In this document: positions 1 through 8,253 of the stretch, piece by piece | How positions within the stretch are numbered: the first letter of the stretch is position 1 | Layout: each line of letters opens with the position of its first letter | Assembly (NCBI GenBank): GCA_016932015.1 | Contig: JAFGDQ010000106.1 | Location: 1 to 64,000, forward strand | Source of the DNA: Spirochaetota bacterium | GTDB lineage: Bacteria > Spirochaetota > UBA4802 > JAFGDQ01 | Direction of reading: 5' to 3' | DNA length: 64,000 nt | Notes under the pieces: model-generated | Told to the model about the DNA's origin: nothing | Seen by the model: only the letters and a program-made list of their open reading frames with translations | Database searches by the model: none | Made by a program: the position numbers and the translations under genes

Positions 1-181
1 ATAAAATTCTTCTAATGTCTCTTCCATGTGACTAATAATCCATTATACCTCTTACTTTTCCACCTTATTTCCTGAAGAGCCAAAAAATATAATTTGATTA
101 AAAAACCTCGTATTTTTTGAATTTTTTCATTCCCGCCGCAGTCTAAACTCAGGCTGCCATTTTACGGAAATGACACGCCGG

Positions 182-220
182 ATCAGCAAACCCGGCACTC
201 CGGATGCCTGGTTTGCTGAT
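182..220 (-). terminator. Inverted repeat downstream of the first gene, possible terminator
   Basis: The arms atcagcaaacc and ggtttgctgat are a perfect inverted repeat around a short GC-rich centre. It lies about 70 bases past the stop codon of the 289-2046 gene, so it may end that transcript. No T-run follows on the minus strand, so it may only stabilise the 3' end. The rest of positions 1-288 shows no convincing gene. Confidence 0.45.
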
Positions 221-288
221 GAACATACAGGATTTATTAATCTTCTATCCTGTTCTATTCATTTCCGGATAAAATTATCCACTTAGAG

Positions 289-2046
289 CTATAGCGTGCG
301 GATAATTTTTAAAACTGTAATATGAGGTGATTCATTACCAGTCTGCGTAATAATCTGGTAATAGGCTGTATCACCTACTGAAGTAAGTGAAACACTAAAA
401 GAATAACCATTTTTGTTAACACTTTCACCATTCACATAGAAATAAGTTGCAGAAGGGGCAGCAACAGTATAATTTGCCGAACTGCTTGTCTGGGAATGAT
501 TTGTTGTTCCCTTATTAACCGGGGTGATCGCACCATAATTAATAAGTGGAGTAACACTTGGTGCAGCGCCTCCGGTGACTGTTAGCGCGAAAGAACCTGT
601 TACTTCAGTGGAACTTTCTCCAAATGCACCGTTATGCTGAGCAGTACCTGTATAAATACGAATATACTGGATGCCTGCAAGGTTAACAGGTTCACCTTCG
701 TTTGCATGTCCGACCGGATAGACTGCCCACGAGATATCAAATGCATCAGCGTAGGTAGTTATACTTGTGTCATAAGGATTATATGTAACGTTCTTACCAA
801 CATTGGTAGTCCTGTGAACATCGCAATAACCGAATGTATAATCAGCAGGATCATATTCATTGTCTCCATCGTTTATGCCTGATCCGCCAACTCTTATCAT
901 ATTTCCTGTAAACTCAAGTACTCTTGCAACTAAAGGACTGGCAGAATATTCTGTTGTACAGTCGATAAACCCTAAAGAAGGAGTATAATTTATTTTTGAA
1001 AGATCTCCAAAGGTTGCGTCCTGTACTGTAAAATAGTTGCAATAAAGCGGGTAAAAGCTATGCCTGTGGAAAGGATTTGCGAGAACCCTATAGCTTTCAG
1101 AACCTGTATAATATACATCATAAAAATACTGCCCTTGTTCGCCGTATGAATTAGATGGATCATCATCAGAAGCATATGGATTTTCATATCTCAGGCAGTA
1201 ACCTTTGGTTGTTGCAGATGTATAATACAATGAACCTGCAATATCATACCATTCATATCCGTTGTTGGAGACCTGAACACATCCTGGTTCCGCAAAAGTA
1301 CTTAATGGATTGCCGCAAAGGACGAAATCAACTCCATACTGATGGTTATCAAGATTGCCTATACCGCTGGTGACAACACCTCCTGACTCAGCATAAGGGC
1401 CGTAATCGATCACAAGATATCCACCGAAGTAACCGAGAGAAACACCTGTACCGTTAATATTGTCCGTCATATCCTTAACTGCGTCAGTATCCGAGTCAGT
1501 ATATATTGTTCCCCAGCCTCCGGAAGGTATATTTTCATTTACAAACTGCCCCGGAGCAGGACAAAATGCGAATACACCTGTGGTTGCTCCCGTACTTCCT
1601 CCTGCAGGAGGTTCACAATTCAGATAATAGTAGTGAACAGTTCCATCAGTTGATTCAATTGTAACAGTAGTATAGACACCATCTGCCAGATATACTACGT
1701 AATAGTATGTACCTGAATCCTCCTGCCAGAATTGCACATAGGAACCATTATTAGCAGTGACGCTGGTAATTGAAGCACCACCATCAGGAGTGATCTCAAG
1801 TGAAAATCTTGACGGATAAAAACCGGCAAGAACTTGAATCTGATCATAATCGTGAGTGGTAGCATTACTACTGCCGCTATCATAATCAAAGTCAATATTA
1901 TCGTCACTCTGTACTGCAATTTCGAGGATACCGTATTTATCGAGCGATACCGGATATGCGAGTAACCCTGACGTTATCATCAAAATAAACAACATGATAA
2001 TAAACGCCGAAAATCTGTACATTTTGTTTCTTATGCTTTTAAGCAT
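289..2046 (-). CDS. Secreted cell-surface protein under cobalamin riboswitch R1, likely corrinoid capture
   Basis: A 585-residue exported protein. An N-terminal hydrophobic stretch (about residues 10-30) forms a signal peptide with no clear lipobox. The start is the ATG at 2046, which has a strong AGGAGG site seven bases upstream; an upstream in-frame start would lack such a site. The middle is rich in Gly, Tyr and Asp and has several Cys. Near residues 455-530 it carries the segment ADAFDISWAV followed by IRIYTG and STEVTG. I recognise this from surface proteins, often of Bacteroidetes, that sit in B12 loci. The C-terminal 100 residues look like an Ig-type beta domain. Riboswitch R1 and its terminator lie directly upstream, so expression should fall when cobalamin is plentiful. 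Corrinoid binding at the cell surface is inference from regulation and neighbours. Confidence 0.6.
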   Translation of the reverse strand: MLKSIRNKMYRFSAFIIMLFILMITSGLLAYPVSLDKYGILEIAVQSDDNIDFDYDSGSSNATTHDYDQIQVLAGFYPSRFSLEITPDGGASITSVTANNGSYVQFWQEDSGTYYYVVYLADGVYTTVTIESTDGTVHYYYLNCEPPAGGSTGATTGVFAFCPAPGQFVNENIPSGGWGTIYTDSDTDAVKDMTDNINGTGVSLGYFGGYLVIDYGPYAESGGVVTSGIGNLDNHQYGVDFVLCGNPLSTFAEPGCVQVSNNGYEWYDIAGSLYYTSATTKGYCLRYENPYASDDDPSNSYGEQGQYFYDVYYTGSESYRVLANPFHRHSFYPLYCNYFTVQDATFGDLSKINYTPSLGFIDCTTEYSASPLVARVLEFTGNMIRVGGSGINDGDNEYDPADYTFGYCDVHRTTNVGKNVTYNPYDTSITTYADAFDISWAVYPVGHANEGEPVNLAGIQYIRIYTGTAQHNGAFGESSTEVTGSFALTVTGGAAPSVTPLINYGAITPVNKGTTNHSQTSSSANYTVAAPSATYFYVNGESVNKNGYSFSVSLTSVGDTAYYQIITQTGNESPHITVLKIIRTL

Positions 2047-2192
2047 ATTAAACCTCCTGAAAGGGATTATTTTATTGTTCATTGCATTCCCGATTTTATC
2101 TTTTAAAACAGATAAAAACAGTATTGCAAAGGACTTCATAATTAAAATGAGCATCGCATTTGTCAGTTTACGAAAATTGTTCCTATTAATGC

Positions 2193-2235
2193 ACAAAACC
2201 CCGGCCTGTCATTATTCATGACAGCATCCGGGGTT
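2193..2235 (-). terminator. Expression-platform terminator of riboswitch R1
   Basis: The minus strand reads AACCCCGG, an inner hairpin of CTGTCAT/ATGACAG, then CCGGGGTT and a short T-run. It lies between the R1 aptamer and the 2046 start codon. Riboswitch R2 has a near-identical hairpin, which supports a role as the regulated terminator. Confidence 0.75.
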
Positions 2236-2292
2236 ACCCTTTTTCCTCGAATTTTTTTCTACGGCGCGTTTTATATGCACCGCATTATCATT

Positions 2293-2508
2293 TTCACAGA
2301 CAGGTCTTCTGGCTTCCGGATCAGCCTAATAACGGCGCCTTCTCACGCTATTACAGCGCAATGACATTAATACATTCAGAGAAAAACTTCTGAATGTATT
2401 TTAGCCGCTTTCGTCCCCGGTTACAGCGACGGGTTCGTCGCACGTGATTTTAACACGTTTCCCGCTGGCTTTTACAGCAGCCTCCGTTTTTTATGGAGGA
2501 TCTGTGAA
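2293..2508 (-). ncRNA. Cobalamin riboswitch R1
   Basis: The minus strand holds the cobalamin aptamer signatures: the B12 box AAGCCAGAAGACCTG near 2300-2315, a CGCTGTAACCGGGGACG core near 2410-2435, and a closing P1 stem TTCACAGA (2501-2508) with TCTGTGAA (2293-2300). It is long (about 216 nt), as expected for adenosylcobalamin-type aptamers, and most similar to R2. It precedes the surface-protein gene ending at 289. Confidence 0.95.
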
Positions 2509-2564
2509 TTTATGTTATTCAAATATTTTTAAGTTCAATATAACATAATATTATATTTTTAAAA

Positions 2565-2609
2565 AGTCTCGCACATTTCTGTCCGGACAGAAATAGACCA
2601 TATTTTTTT
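2565..2609 (-). promoter_or_regulatory. Conserved promoter block with palindrome CTGTCCGGACAG, copy 1
   Basis: A perfect 12-bp palindrome (2579-2590) sits in a block also found at 7591-7637 and 9471-9520. All three copies lie upstream of surface-protein transcription units in the same orientation, here about 55 bases before the R1 aptamer. A dimeric regulator's operator is the simplest reading. This copy is the most diverged on the side away from the gene. Confidence 0.6.
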
Positions 2610-3128
2610 GTTTTTTTATTTGATTTTAAATTATATAAAAAGGTTCATATATGTTAAACCAACTGTGAAAGTTTATGTGATTTATTATTTTGATATCTAT
2701 ATTTTGCTGAAATAAATTTTACAATATATTAGCTGAATTTTTACATGTAAATGTACTTGTGTAAAAGGATGAAGCGGATGCTATAAATATCCGGATAGAA
2801 GTTTCTATTGAACAAATGATATCAATGATTAAAAACAATGCGAGAAATTCTGTTTTTCTGAATATATTCAGTTTTGAACAAGGATAATGAGGAAAGAACG
2901 TTAATAGGAAGAAATAGATACGAAAGTAGGCGTTTAGGAGGCTTCTGTATAATGAAAAAAATTCTATAAAAATATATATCAAAATAAGGCCCTGTACAGG
3001 CCTCATTTTAAAAATTTCGTGATAAACAGGCTACTGTTATCTATACATTAAAAAAACATTATTCGATGTATTTACAGGATAATGCTGGAATTAAAAATAA
3101 CCTGACAACTTGCAGTATTTCGCCTTTC
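2610..3128. other. AT-rich intergenic stretch without a recognisable gene
   Basis: Nothing here has both a ribosome binding site and a protein-like composition. A minus-strand open frame at 2719-3006 encodes a Phe/Ile/Ser-rich sequence typical of chance frames. On the plus strand a short frame after a stop near 2760 (about 40 codons) looks more protein-like but has no start, and might be a gene remnant. A small inverted repeat aggcc/ggcct lies near 2986-3003. Confidence 0.5.
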
Positions 3129-5072
3129 TCATTCTCCGGTCCTGCAAATACGAAAACCCAGATCAAAGTAAGATGACGATGTATAGCCGTAATCTTCATA
3201 TCCAGCCTGTAATCTTTTTACTGAATTGAGAAAGGAACCTCCGCGTATATAACAATTATAAAGATAATCTGATTGTCCAAATATCAATTCACGCAAATTC
3301 CCGCTCATGTCATATATTCCAAGAGCATTGGGGCTTAATACTTTAACCTTATGAACAGTTTTACCGCTGTTATTTTCATTCCATGAAACAAGGTTTGTGC
3401 CACTCTCATCAGTATAATCCGCAGTCGCACCGCTGGCATAATCGCCCGGTGTCCAGTAATAACCGTCAGTCAATTCCAGAAGATTCGGATTATTGTCGAA
3501 ATTAGAAACAAGGTCAATTCTTGCTCCGCTGTCTGTACCTGCCCACCTTGCAGTAAATTCCCATTCCTCATTTACAGGAAGTCTGTACCCTGTTTTTGTA
3601 CGATCTTCAATGTCCATGATCACTGACGAATGCGGCCAGTCAGTTCCAATACCGGAATACACTATATTGTCACTATTACCGTCCCTCATCTCCGTGAGCC
3701 AGTTGCAGAACATAATCGCACCAAACCAGTTTATGCAATCAGCAGCAGGATATTCCTCATAGCCTGAATCAATAGAGAATTTACCGCCAATAAATTTTAA
3801 CTGGGACCAGCGTATATCAGCGATTGTTCGGCCGCCCCATCTTACATATGCGATATCAACACTGTTATGTTTTCCGGTTTCATCGGTAAGTTTCCCGCTG
3901 TCATAAGCCCACTGGAATACTTCAGCAGCCATTGCAAATGTAACTTCAGATTCAGACATGAAAAATCTCTGCGATATTATGCCTGTTGAGGAGTCATCCG
4001 TCCCCATTGGGAATACTATGTCTTCTGTTGAGCTGTTCGCGTATACCATTACTGCAGGCTCGTTTCCAATAGCCATGTTCACCTTGTCACCGAATGACGA
4101 TGCTGTTTCAAAAGTCAGAGTTTCTTCGGGTGTGCCGCTGGAAGATTCACTGAATCCGCTTGATCCTGCGCTGTTCTTTCCTTTAAGCCATACGTAATAT
4201 TCAATGCCGTTTGTAAGCCCTGTGATGGTATAACCAAGACCGCTTATATCTTCTCCTGCTTGTACCGAGCTTCCGGAATTATTTGTTGTATTATACCAGA
4301 TTTCATAAGATGCGGCTTCTTCAACAGTGTTCCAGAATACTCCAAGTTCATTATTGCCGGGCACAAGATTCGGCGCGTCAGGCTCAGCGGGAATTGACAG
4401 AGCATGCGGAATGCATTTTTCCGACATTTCACTGAATTCGCTTATGCCCCAGTAATTTCTTGCTCTCATCCATATATAGTAATTAAATCCATTCTGAAGT
4501 CCTGTTATGGTATAGCTTGTGCCTTTTATATTTTCAGCTGTCTTTTCGGCTGTTCCAATGACTGCCATTTTGCTTGACCATATTTCATATTCTGTCGCAC
4601 CCTCTACAGGTGCCCAGTATACTGCAAGCTGTTTGTCTCCTTCCACTATTGCTATATAGGCCACCGCGGCCGGATCATCATCCGGAACCTGTGCCATGGC
4701 TGAGGACGGTTCGCTAAACCCGCTTATGCCTTCAGAATTTTTTGCTTTCAGCCACACGTAATATGTTGTTCCGTTTGTGAGGCCGGTTATTGTGTAATAT
4801 GTGTTATATATTTCGCTGCCGCTTTGTTCTGCTTCTGCGCTATCTTCCGATTCCTCCGCATACCAGACTTCATATGAATTAGCATCATCAACAGCATACC
4901 ATGAAAGGCTGAGTTTGGAGTCTCCGGGCATTATTTCAGCTGCTCCGGGAGCATCAGGGCCGTTTCCTTCTGCTGTGCCGGGATCATCATCTGATCCGCT
5001 TCCCCTGCCTCCGCAGCAGGGGAACATGCTGATAGTTAAAATACTGAATAATAATATAAATAATTTCTTCAT
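3129..5072 (-). CDS. Lipoprotein with three Fn3 domains and a formylglycine-generating-enzyme-like domain
   Basis: A 647-residue protein. The signal peptide ends in SMFPCC, a relaxed lipobox, followed by a Gly/Ser/Asp-rich linker. Three fibronectin type III repeats follow (about residues 40-125, 133-225 and 235-325), each with a YEIW or YEVW strand and a TITGLTNG or TITGLQNG turn. Residues 345-647 match the SUMF1/FGE-sulfatase fold: EVTFAMAAEVFQWA, YRLPVNEEWEFTAR, GIYDMSGNLRE, IRGGSF and GFRICR. Most bacterial members of this fold in such lipoproteins are not proven enzymes. This modular type is common in spirochaetes. The start has GGAG eight bases upstream. It follows the beta-propeller gene after a strong hairpin at 5152-5188, so it may share the R2 transcript only in part. 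Its function is unknown. Confidence 0.75.
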   Translation of the reverse strand: MKKLFILLFSILTISMFPCCGGRGSGSDDDPGTAEGNGPDAPGAAEIMPGDSKLSLSWYAVDDANSYEVWYAEESEDSAEAEQSGSEIYNTYYTITGLTNGTTYYVWLKAKNSEGISGFSEPSSAMAQVPDDDPAAVAYIAIVEGDKQLAVYWAPVEGATEYEIWSSKMAVIGTAEKTAENIKGTSYTITGLQNGFNYYIWMRARNYWGISEFSEMSEKCIPHALSIPAEPDAPNLVPGNNELGVFWNTVEEAASYEIWYNTTNNSGSSVQAGEDISGLGYTITGLTNGIEYYVWLKGKNSAGSSGFSESSSGTPEETLTFETASSFGDKVNMAIGNEPAVMVYANSSTEDIVFPMGTDDSSTGIISQRFFMSESEVTFAMAAEVFQWAYDSGKLTDETGKHNSVDIAYVRWGGRTIADIRWSQLKFIGGKFSIDSGYEEYPAADCINWFGAIMFCNWLTEMRDGNSDNIVYSGIGTDWPHSSVIMDIEDRTKTGYRLPVNEEWEFTARWAGTDSGARIDLVSNFDNNPNLLELTDGYYWTPGDYASGATADYTDESGTNLVSWNENNSGKTVHKVKVLSPNALGIYDMSGNLRELIFGQSDYLYNCYIRGGSFLNSVKRLQAGYEDYGYTSSSYFDLGFRICRTGE

Positions 5073-5151
5073 TGTCTTTCTCCGGATTCCGGCTCTTTAA
5101 CTTTATAAATTCACAGCACAGAGCCGCACTGCAGTGAATTGAACCTTTATA

Positions 5152-5188
5152 CGGTAAAACTGCGGAAAAATTTCCCGCAGTTTTACCG
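5152..5188 (-). terminator. Strong intergenic hairpin after the beta-propeller gene
   Basis: A perfect 14-bp inverted repeat, cggtaaaactgcgg with its complement, sits in the 143-bp gap between the stop at 5216 and the start at 5072. No T-run follows on the minus strand, so partial termination or RNA processing is as likely as full termination. Confidence 0.5.
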
Positions 5189-5215
5189 AGGCAAAAACTC
5201 TAAACAAATAAAAAT

Positions 5216-6928
5216 TTACTCGTAAATATAAAAAGCTCCTGCTGATTCATTTACATATGGATCACCAATAAAAACAGATAAACCGGAAAAGGTAAGAATT
5301 TGGCCGAATTCACCGTCTTCCCGCTTTTCGGATGCATGAAGTATATCCTGCTCTTCCCAGTGTCCGCTCGTCAGTTTGTAAACATAGACCGCGCTTGCGT
5401 CTTCAACAGGATTTCCTTCTCCTCCGTCTTCACCCTTTGCAGCGATAAATGCGTAATCCCCGTTTACAGATACTGCTGAGCCGAAAGTATCATCTGTTTC
5501 CCCGTTTGAAGAATAGAGAGTCTGTGCTTCAGACCAGGCATCATTTTCAAGCTTGAATACATACACAGCTCCAGTACCAGGCGACGTCTCATCACTCCCT
5601 TCTTCTGCAGTTGTCGCGCCTATAAACATGTAATTTCCATTTATTGAAACAGAATAGCCGAAATTATCCATGCAATAACCGTCCGAAGCTCTGATAACCT
5701 GCTCCTCTTCCCATACATCGCCGTTTAATTTGAACAGGTAAACTGCTCCGTTTACCATATCATCCGGAAATACAATTGTAGGATCCGAAAGAAGCTTCTT
5801 ATGTCTTTGAGTCACTCCAAATGCGGCATAGTCACCGTATACGGACATTATCATACCAAAGTGATCACCTGCAGTCATATCATCTGCATTAACGTGAAGT
5901 ATCTGTGTTTCATTTTCATTCCATGTACCGTCTGCGTTTTGCTTAAATACATACACAGCGCCTGCATTAGAAATAGTATTATCTCCGCCGTCTTCACCTC
6001 TGGCTCCGACAAAAACATAATTGCCGGTGATTGCCACATTTCTTTCTCCGAAAAGATCTTCATGCTCTCCGTCAGATGCCAGAAGCATCTGTTTCTGCTC
6101 CCAGGTTCCGCTTTCATTACGTTCAAAAATAAATGCCGTTCCCAAATAATCGTTTGATATCATTAAAGGCGGATCATCGTCATTATATATTGTAACTCCA
6201 TAATCTGCGCCTATGACAGCACAGTCACCGTCTATGGCAATACTCCGTCCAAATTGATTAACCCACTTGGATATATTTTCGTCACCAGTTTCCAGTTTCC
6301 AGGTTGTACGTATTACCTGTGTCTGCTCCCATGTTCCGCTTGAGTTGCGTTCAAAAGCATATACTGCTCCATCGGCAAAATTATTAACATCGTCATAAGC
6401 TTTTGATACAGATACAAGCGCATAATTTCCGCTTACTGCTATTTTATTACCTAATTTGTCGCTTGTTTCCAGACCGGGTACATTTTCATAGTTAAATGTC
6501 TGTGATATTGTTCCGCCGAATTCATATTCACGAATGCTTACGCTTACAATATAAACAGCAGTTGATCCGTCCTCAGCAGTAACAGTGTACTCAACATCGT
6601 CTGAAAAATCATTTGCTGTTGTTCCGCTTACCTGTGCAGTACTGCCTACAGAAACTAAAACACCTGTTGTTGTAAAGCTCGAAACCAGTGCTTTAACATC
6701 AGTCCCGTTTGGCACTGAAGCAGTTACAGCGCTTCCGTTAACAGTACCTGTAACGTCAGCTTCAAGATCGCTGTTAGCTGCTGCTGTAAAAGAAAATAAT
6801 GTGATCGCTTTTGCGCTGGACAGCTCAGGGGCATCATCCGAACTGCTGTCATCACTTGAACATCCAGCAAAACATAGGCCTGCTGCCAGAAAAAGAGCTA
6901 TTACTGCGTTTAGTTTAAAATTTCTCAT
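5216..6928 (-). CDS. Seven-bladed beta-propeller lipoprotein under riboswitch R2 (BtuG-like by analogy)
   Basis: A 570-residue lipoprotein. The ATG at 6928 is chosen because AGGAGG lies ten bases upstream and the signal peptide then ends in the lipobox FAGC (Cys23). Residues 38-135 form a cadherin-like module shared with the 8254 gene (NDFSDDVEYTVTAEDG). Residues 150-570 contain about seven FG-GAP-like repeats of the pattern FG-x-SVSINGNY-x-FIGA then GAVYVFK and W-x-E-x-Q. Seven repeats fit a closed seven-bladed propeller. BtuG of Bacteroides is a seven-bladed surface lipoprotein that binds cobalamin tightly and works with BtuB. The repeat family here is different, so functional similarity is inference from fold, localisation and riboswitch control. 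Confidence 0.7.
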   Translation of the reverse strand: MRNFKLNAVIALFLAAGLCFAGCSSDDSSSDDAPELSSAKAITLFSFTAAANSDLEADVTGTVNGSAVTASVPNGTDVKALVSSFTTTGVLVSVGSTAQVSGTTANDFSDDVEYTVTAEDGSTAVYIVSVSIREYEFGGTISQTFNYENVPGLETSDKLGNKIAVSGNYALVSVSKAYDDVNNFADGAVYAFERNSSGTWEQTQVIRTTWKLETGDENISKWVNQFGRSIAIDGDCAVIGADYGVTIYNDDDPPLMISNDYLGTAFIFERNESGTWEQKQMLLASDGEHEDLFGERNVAITGNYVFVGARGEDGGDNTISNAGAVYVFKQNADGTWNENETQILHVNADDMTAGDHFGMIMSVYGDYAAFGVTQRHKKLLSDPTIVFPDDMVNGAVYLFKLNGDVWEEEQVIRASDGYCMDNFGYSVSINGNYMFIGATTAEEGSDETSPGTGAVYVFKLENDAWSEAQTLYSSNGETDDTFGSAVSVNGDYAFIAAKGEDGGEGNPVEDASAVYVYKLTSGHWEEQDILHASEKREDGEFGQILTFSGLSVFIGDPYVNESAGAFYIYE

Positions 6929-7027
6929 TTTTAAACTCCTCCTTAACATTTTTTTTATATTTTTAATTCGCAACTGAATTCCAGTGTTACGAAAATTTAA
7001 GCCTATTAATGCAATGTGCATTAATGC

Positions 7028-7069
7028 ACAAAACCCCGGCCCGTCATTTTCATGACAGTATCCGGGGTT
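7028..7069 (-). terminator. Expression-platform terminator of riboswitch R2
   Basis: Arms AACCCCGG and CCGGGGTT enclose an inner GTCAT/ATGAC hairpin and are followed by TTTTGTG on the minus strand. It is nearly identical to the R1 terminator at 2193-2235. Confidence 0.75.
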
Positions 7070-7111
7070 ACCCTTTTTCCTCGAATTTTATGTTACGGTG
7101 TTCTTATAGCA

Positions 7112-7290
7112 TGCGGATTAATGGGAACATTTACAAATAATCTTTAAATGGCGGGGGTAAGCCCCGCCCCTACAAACAAATATTTAAACATCGAATAAGC
7201 GATGATATTTAATGTAGGGGCAGGCCTTGCGCCTGCCCTAATGATTCATTATGTTATTCTTCAGGAGTCCCTTAATCCAAGCGCATTGTA
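7112..7290. repeat. Palindromic element inserted in the R2 expression platform
   Basis: Compared with R1, about 180 extra bases separate the R2 aptamer from its terminator. They contain an inverted repeat gcccctaca (7166-7174) with tgtaggggc (7213-7221), enclosing AT-rich partly complementary arms. Each side is flanked by its own GC hairpin: ggcgggg/ccccgcc at 7150-7168 and gggcagg/cctgccc at 7218-7238. The gtaggggc...gcctgccc type of sequence resembles REP/MITE-like dispersed repeats. The exact ends are uncertain. Confidence 0.6.
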
Positions 7291-7302
7291 CGCACCGCAT
7301 TA

Positions 7303-7519
7303 TCACTTCCACAAACAGGTCTTCTGGCTTCCGGATCATCCTACTGGCTGCGCCTTCTCACGCTTATACAGCGCAATGACATTAATGTTTAAATCCTGAA
7401 GAATCAAAACATTTTGGCAGTTTTCGTCCCCGGCTACAGCGACGGGTTCGTCGCACACGCTTCTACGTGTTTCCCGCTGGTCTTTCACCACCTCCGTTTA
7501 TAGAGGATCTGTGAAGTGA
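7303..7519 (-). ncRNA. Cobalamin riboswitch R2
   Basis: The B12 box AAGCCAGAAGACCTG (near 7315-7330), the GCTGTAGCCGGGGACG core (near 7422-7441) and the P1 arms TCACTTCAC and GGAAGTGA are all present on the minus strand. It is closely related to R1. It precedes the beta-propeller lipoprotein gene, with an inserted palindromic element between aptamer and terminator. Confidence 0.95.
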
Positions 7520-7590
7520 TTTGATTTACTTTTTAATTATCAATAAAAAACTTTATTTTTATAAAAAAATAATAACCGCACTAAAATATT

Positions 7591-7637
7591 TGTCTCGCAT
7601 ATTTCTGTCCGGACAGTTCTGTGCCATGTTTTTTTGC
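7591..7637 (-). promoter_or_regulatory. Conserved promoter block with palindrome CTGTCCGGACAG, copy 2
   Basis: The palindrome is at 7605-7616. On the plus strand the block tctcgcata...gccatgttttttt is almost identical to copy 3 and well conserved with copy 1. It lies about 85 bases upstream of the R2 aptamer, where a promoter is expected. Confidence 0.65.
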
Positions 7638-7818
7638 GTTCTTTTGAATTTTTTTGGGGAATATCATCGATATATACATTTTCATGATATTTTTTTTTAG
7701 GACTATTATTTATTTAAATTTCTATAAAATTGATTAAAGCAGGCACTATTTTCACATCCGGATGATATTCTATCTGCGGCATATTGCAGCAGAGCCGTAT
7801 TTGCACGGCTTATCATGA

Positions 7819-8055
7819 TCAGTCGTTTTCTGATAACAATTTATCAATATCCGTTTCTTCCGCGCAGGCCCGTAAAATCCCGGATAAAAAATCTGTTTTC
7901 ATTTCTTCCAATACCTCATCCTGATATATTCTTCTCCATTCATATAAGAGTTTTACGGAAATTCCGGTTTTATACGCAATTTCTATATATTTTCCTGATG
8001 CTTCCAGTACCTTTCTTACCGCATCTTTTTTAAATTCCGGTGAATAATCCTGCAT
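7819..8055 (-). CDS. Orphan IS3/IS911-type OrfA-like helix-turn-helix protein
   Basis: A 78-residue protein opening with YSPEFKKDAVRKVLE and the helix-turn-helix YKTGISVKLLYEWRRIY, the usual N-terminal DNA-binding part of IS3-family OrfA (HTH_Tnp_1). The ATG has GGGAGA seven bases upstream. OrfA is usually about 90-100 residues and is followed by orfB with the DDE catalytic domain. No orfB and no terminal repeats are visible, so this is probably a remnant insertion sequence. A domesticated small DNA-binding protein is the alternative. Confidence 0.7.
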   Translation of the reverse strand: MQDYSPEFKKDAVRKVLEASGKYIEIAYKTGISVKLLYEWRRIYQDEVLEEMKTDFLSGILRACAEETDIDKLLSEND

Positions 8056-8135
8056 ATTATCTCCCTGAATACATATCCATTAAATTTAAGCATAAACTTT
8101 ATCTGCTATAGAACCCACTCTTTAATTTTTATGAA

Positions 8136-8210
8136 TTATCCTCACCCGGAAATTTTTATTACAGCCGGATACTAACTACCGTTTGGAGAGAGATAACCGG
8201 GTGAGGATAA
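8136..8210 (-). terminator. Long-arm inverted repeat after the DUF4465 gene
   Basis: A perfect 14-bp inverted repeat (ttatcctcacccgg with its complement) encloses 47 bases. It begins about 45 bases past the stop of the 8254 gene. No T-run follows, so termination is likely but not certain. Confidence 0.5.
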
Positions 8211-8253
8211 TCTTGTCTTAAAATGGGAAATATGGTTGAAGAAGTAAAAATCC

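Noticed and set aside
1-28. Possible start of a minus-strand gene running off the left edge (ATG at 28, nine codons visible)
   Set aside because: The only purine-rich site is too far upstream (about 18 bases), and nine codons are too few to judge.
2719-3006. 95-codon minus-strand open frame
   Set aside because: Biased Phe/Ile/Ser composition, no family resemblance and no convincing ribosome binding site; probably chance in AT-rich DNA.
7202-7399. 65-codon plus-strand open frame
   Set aside because: It runs through the inserted palindromic repeat and the R2 aptamer, so it is not a gene.
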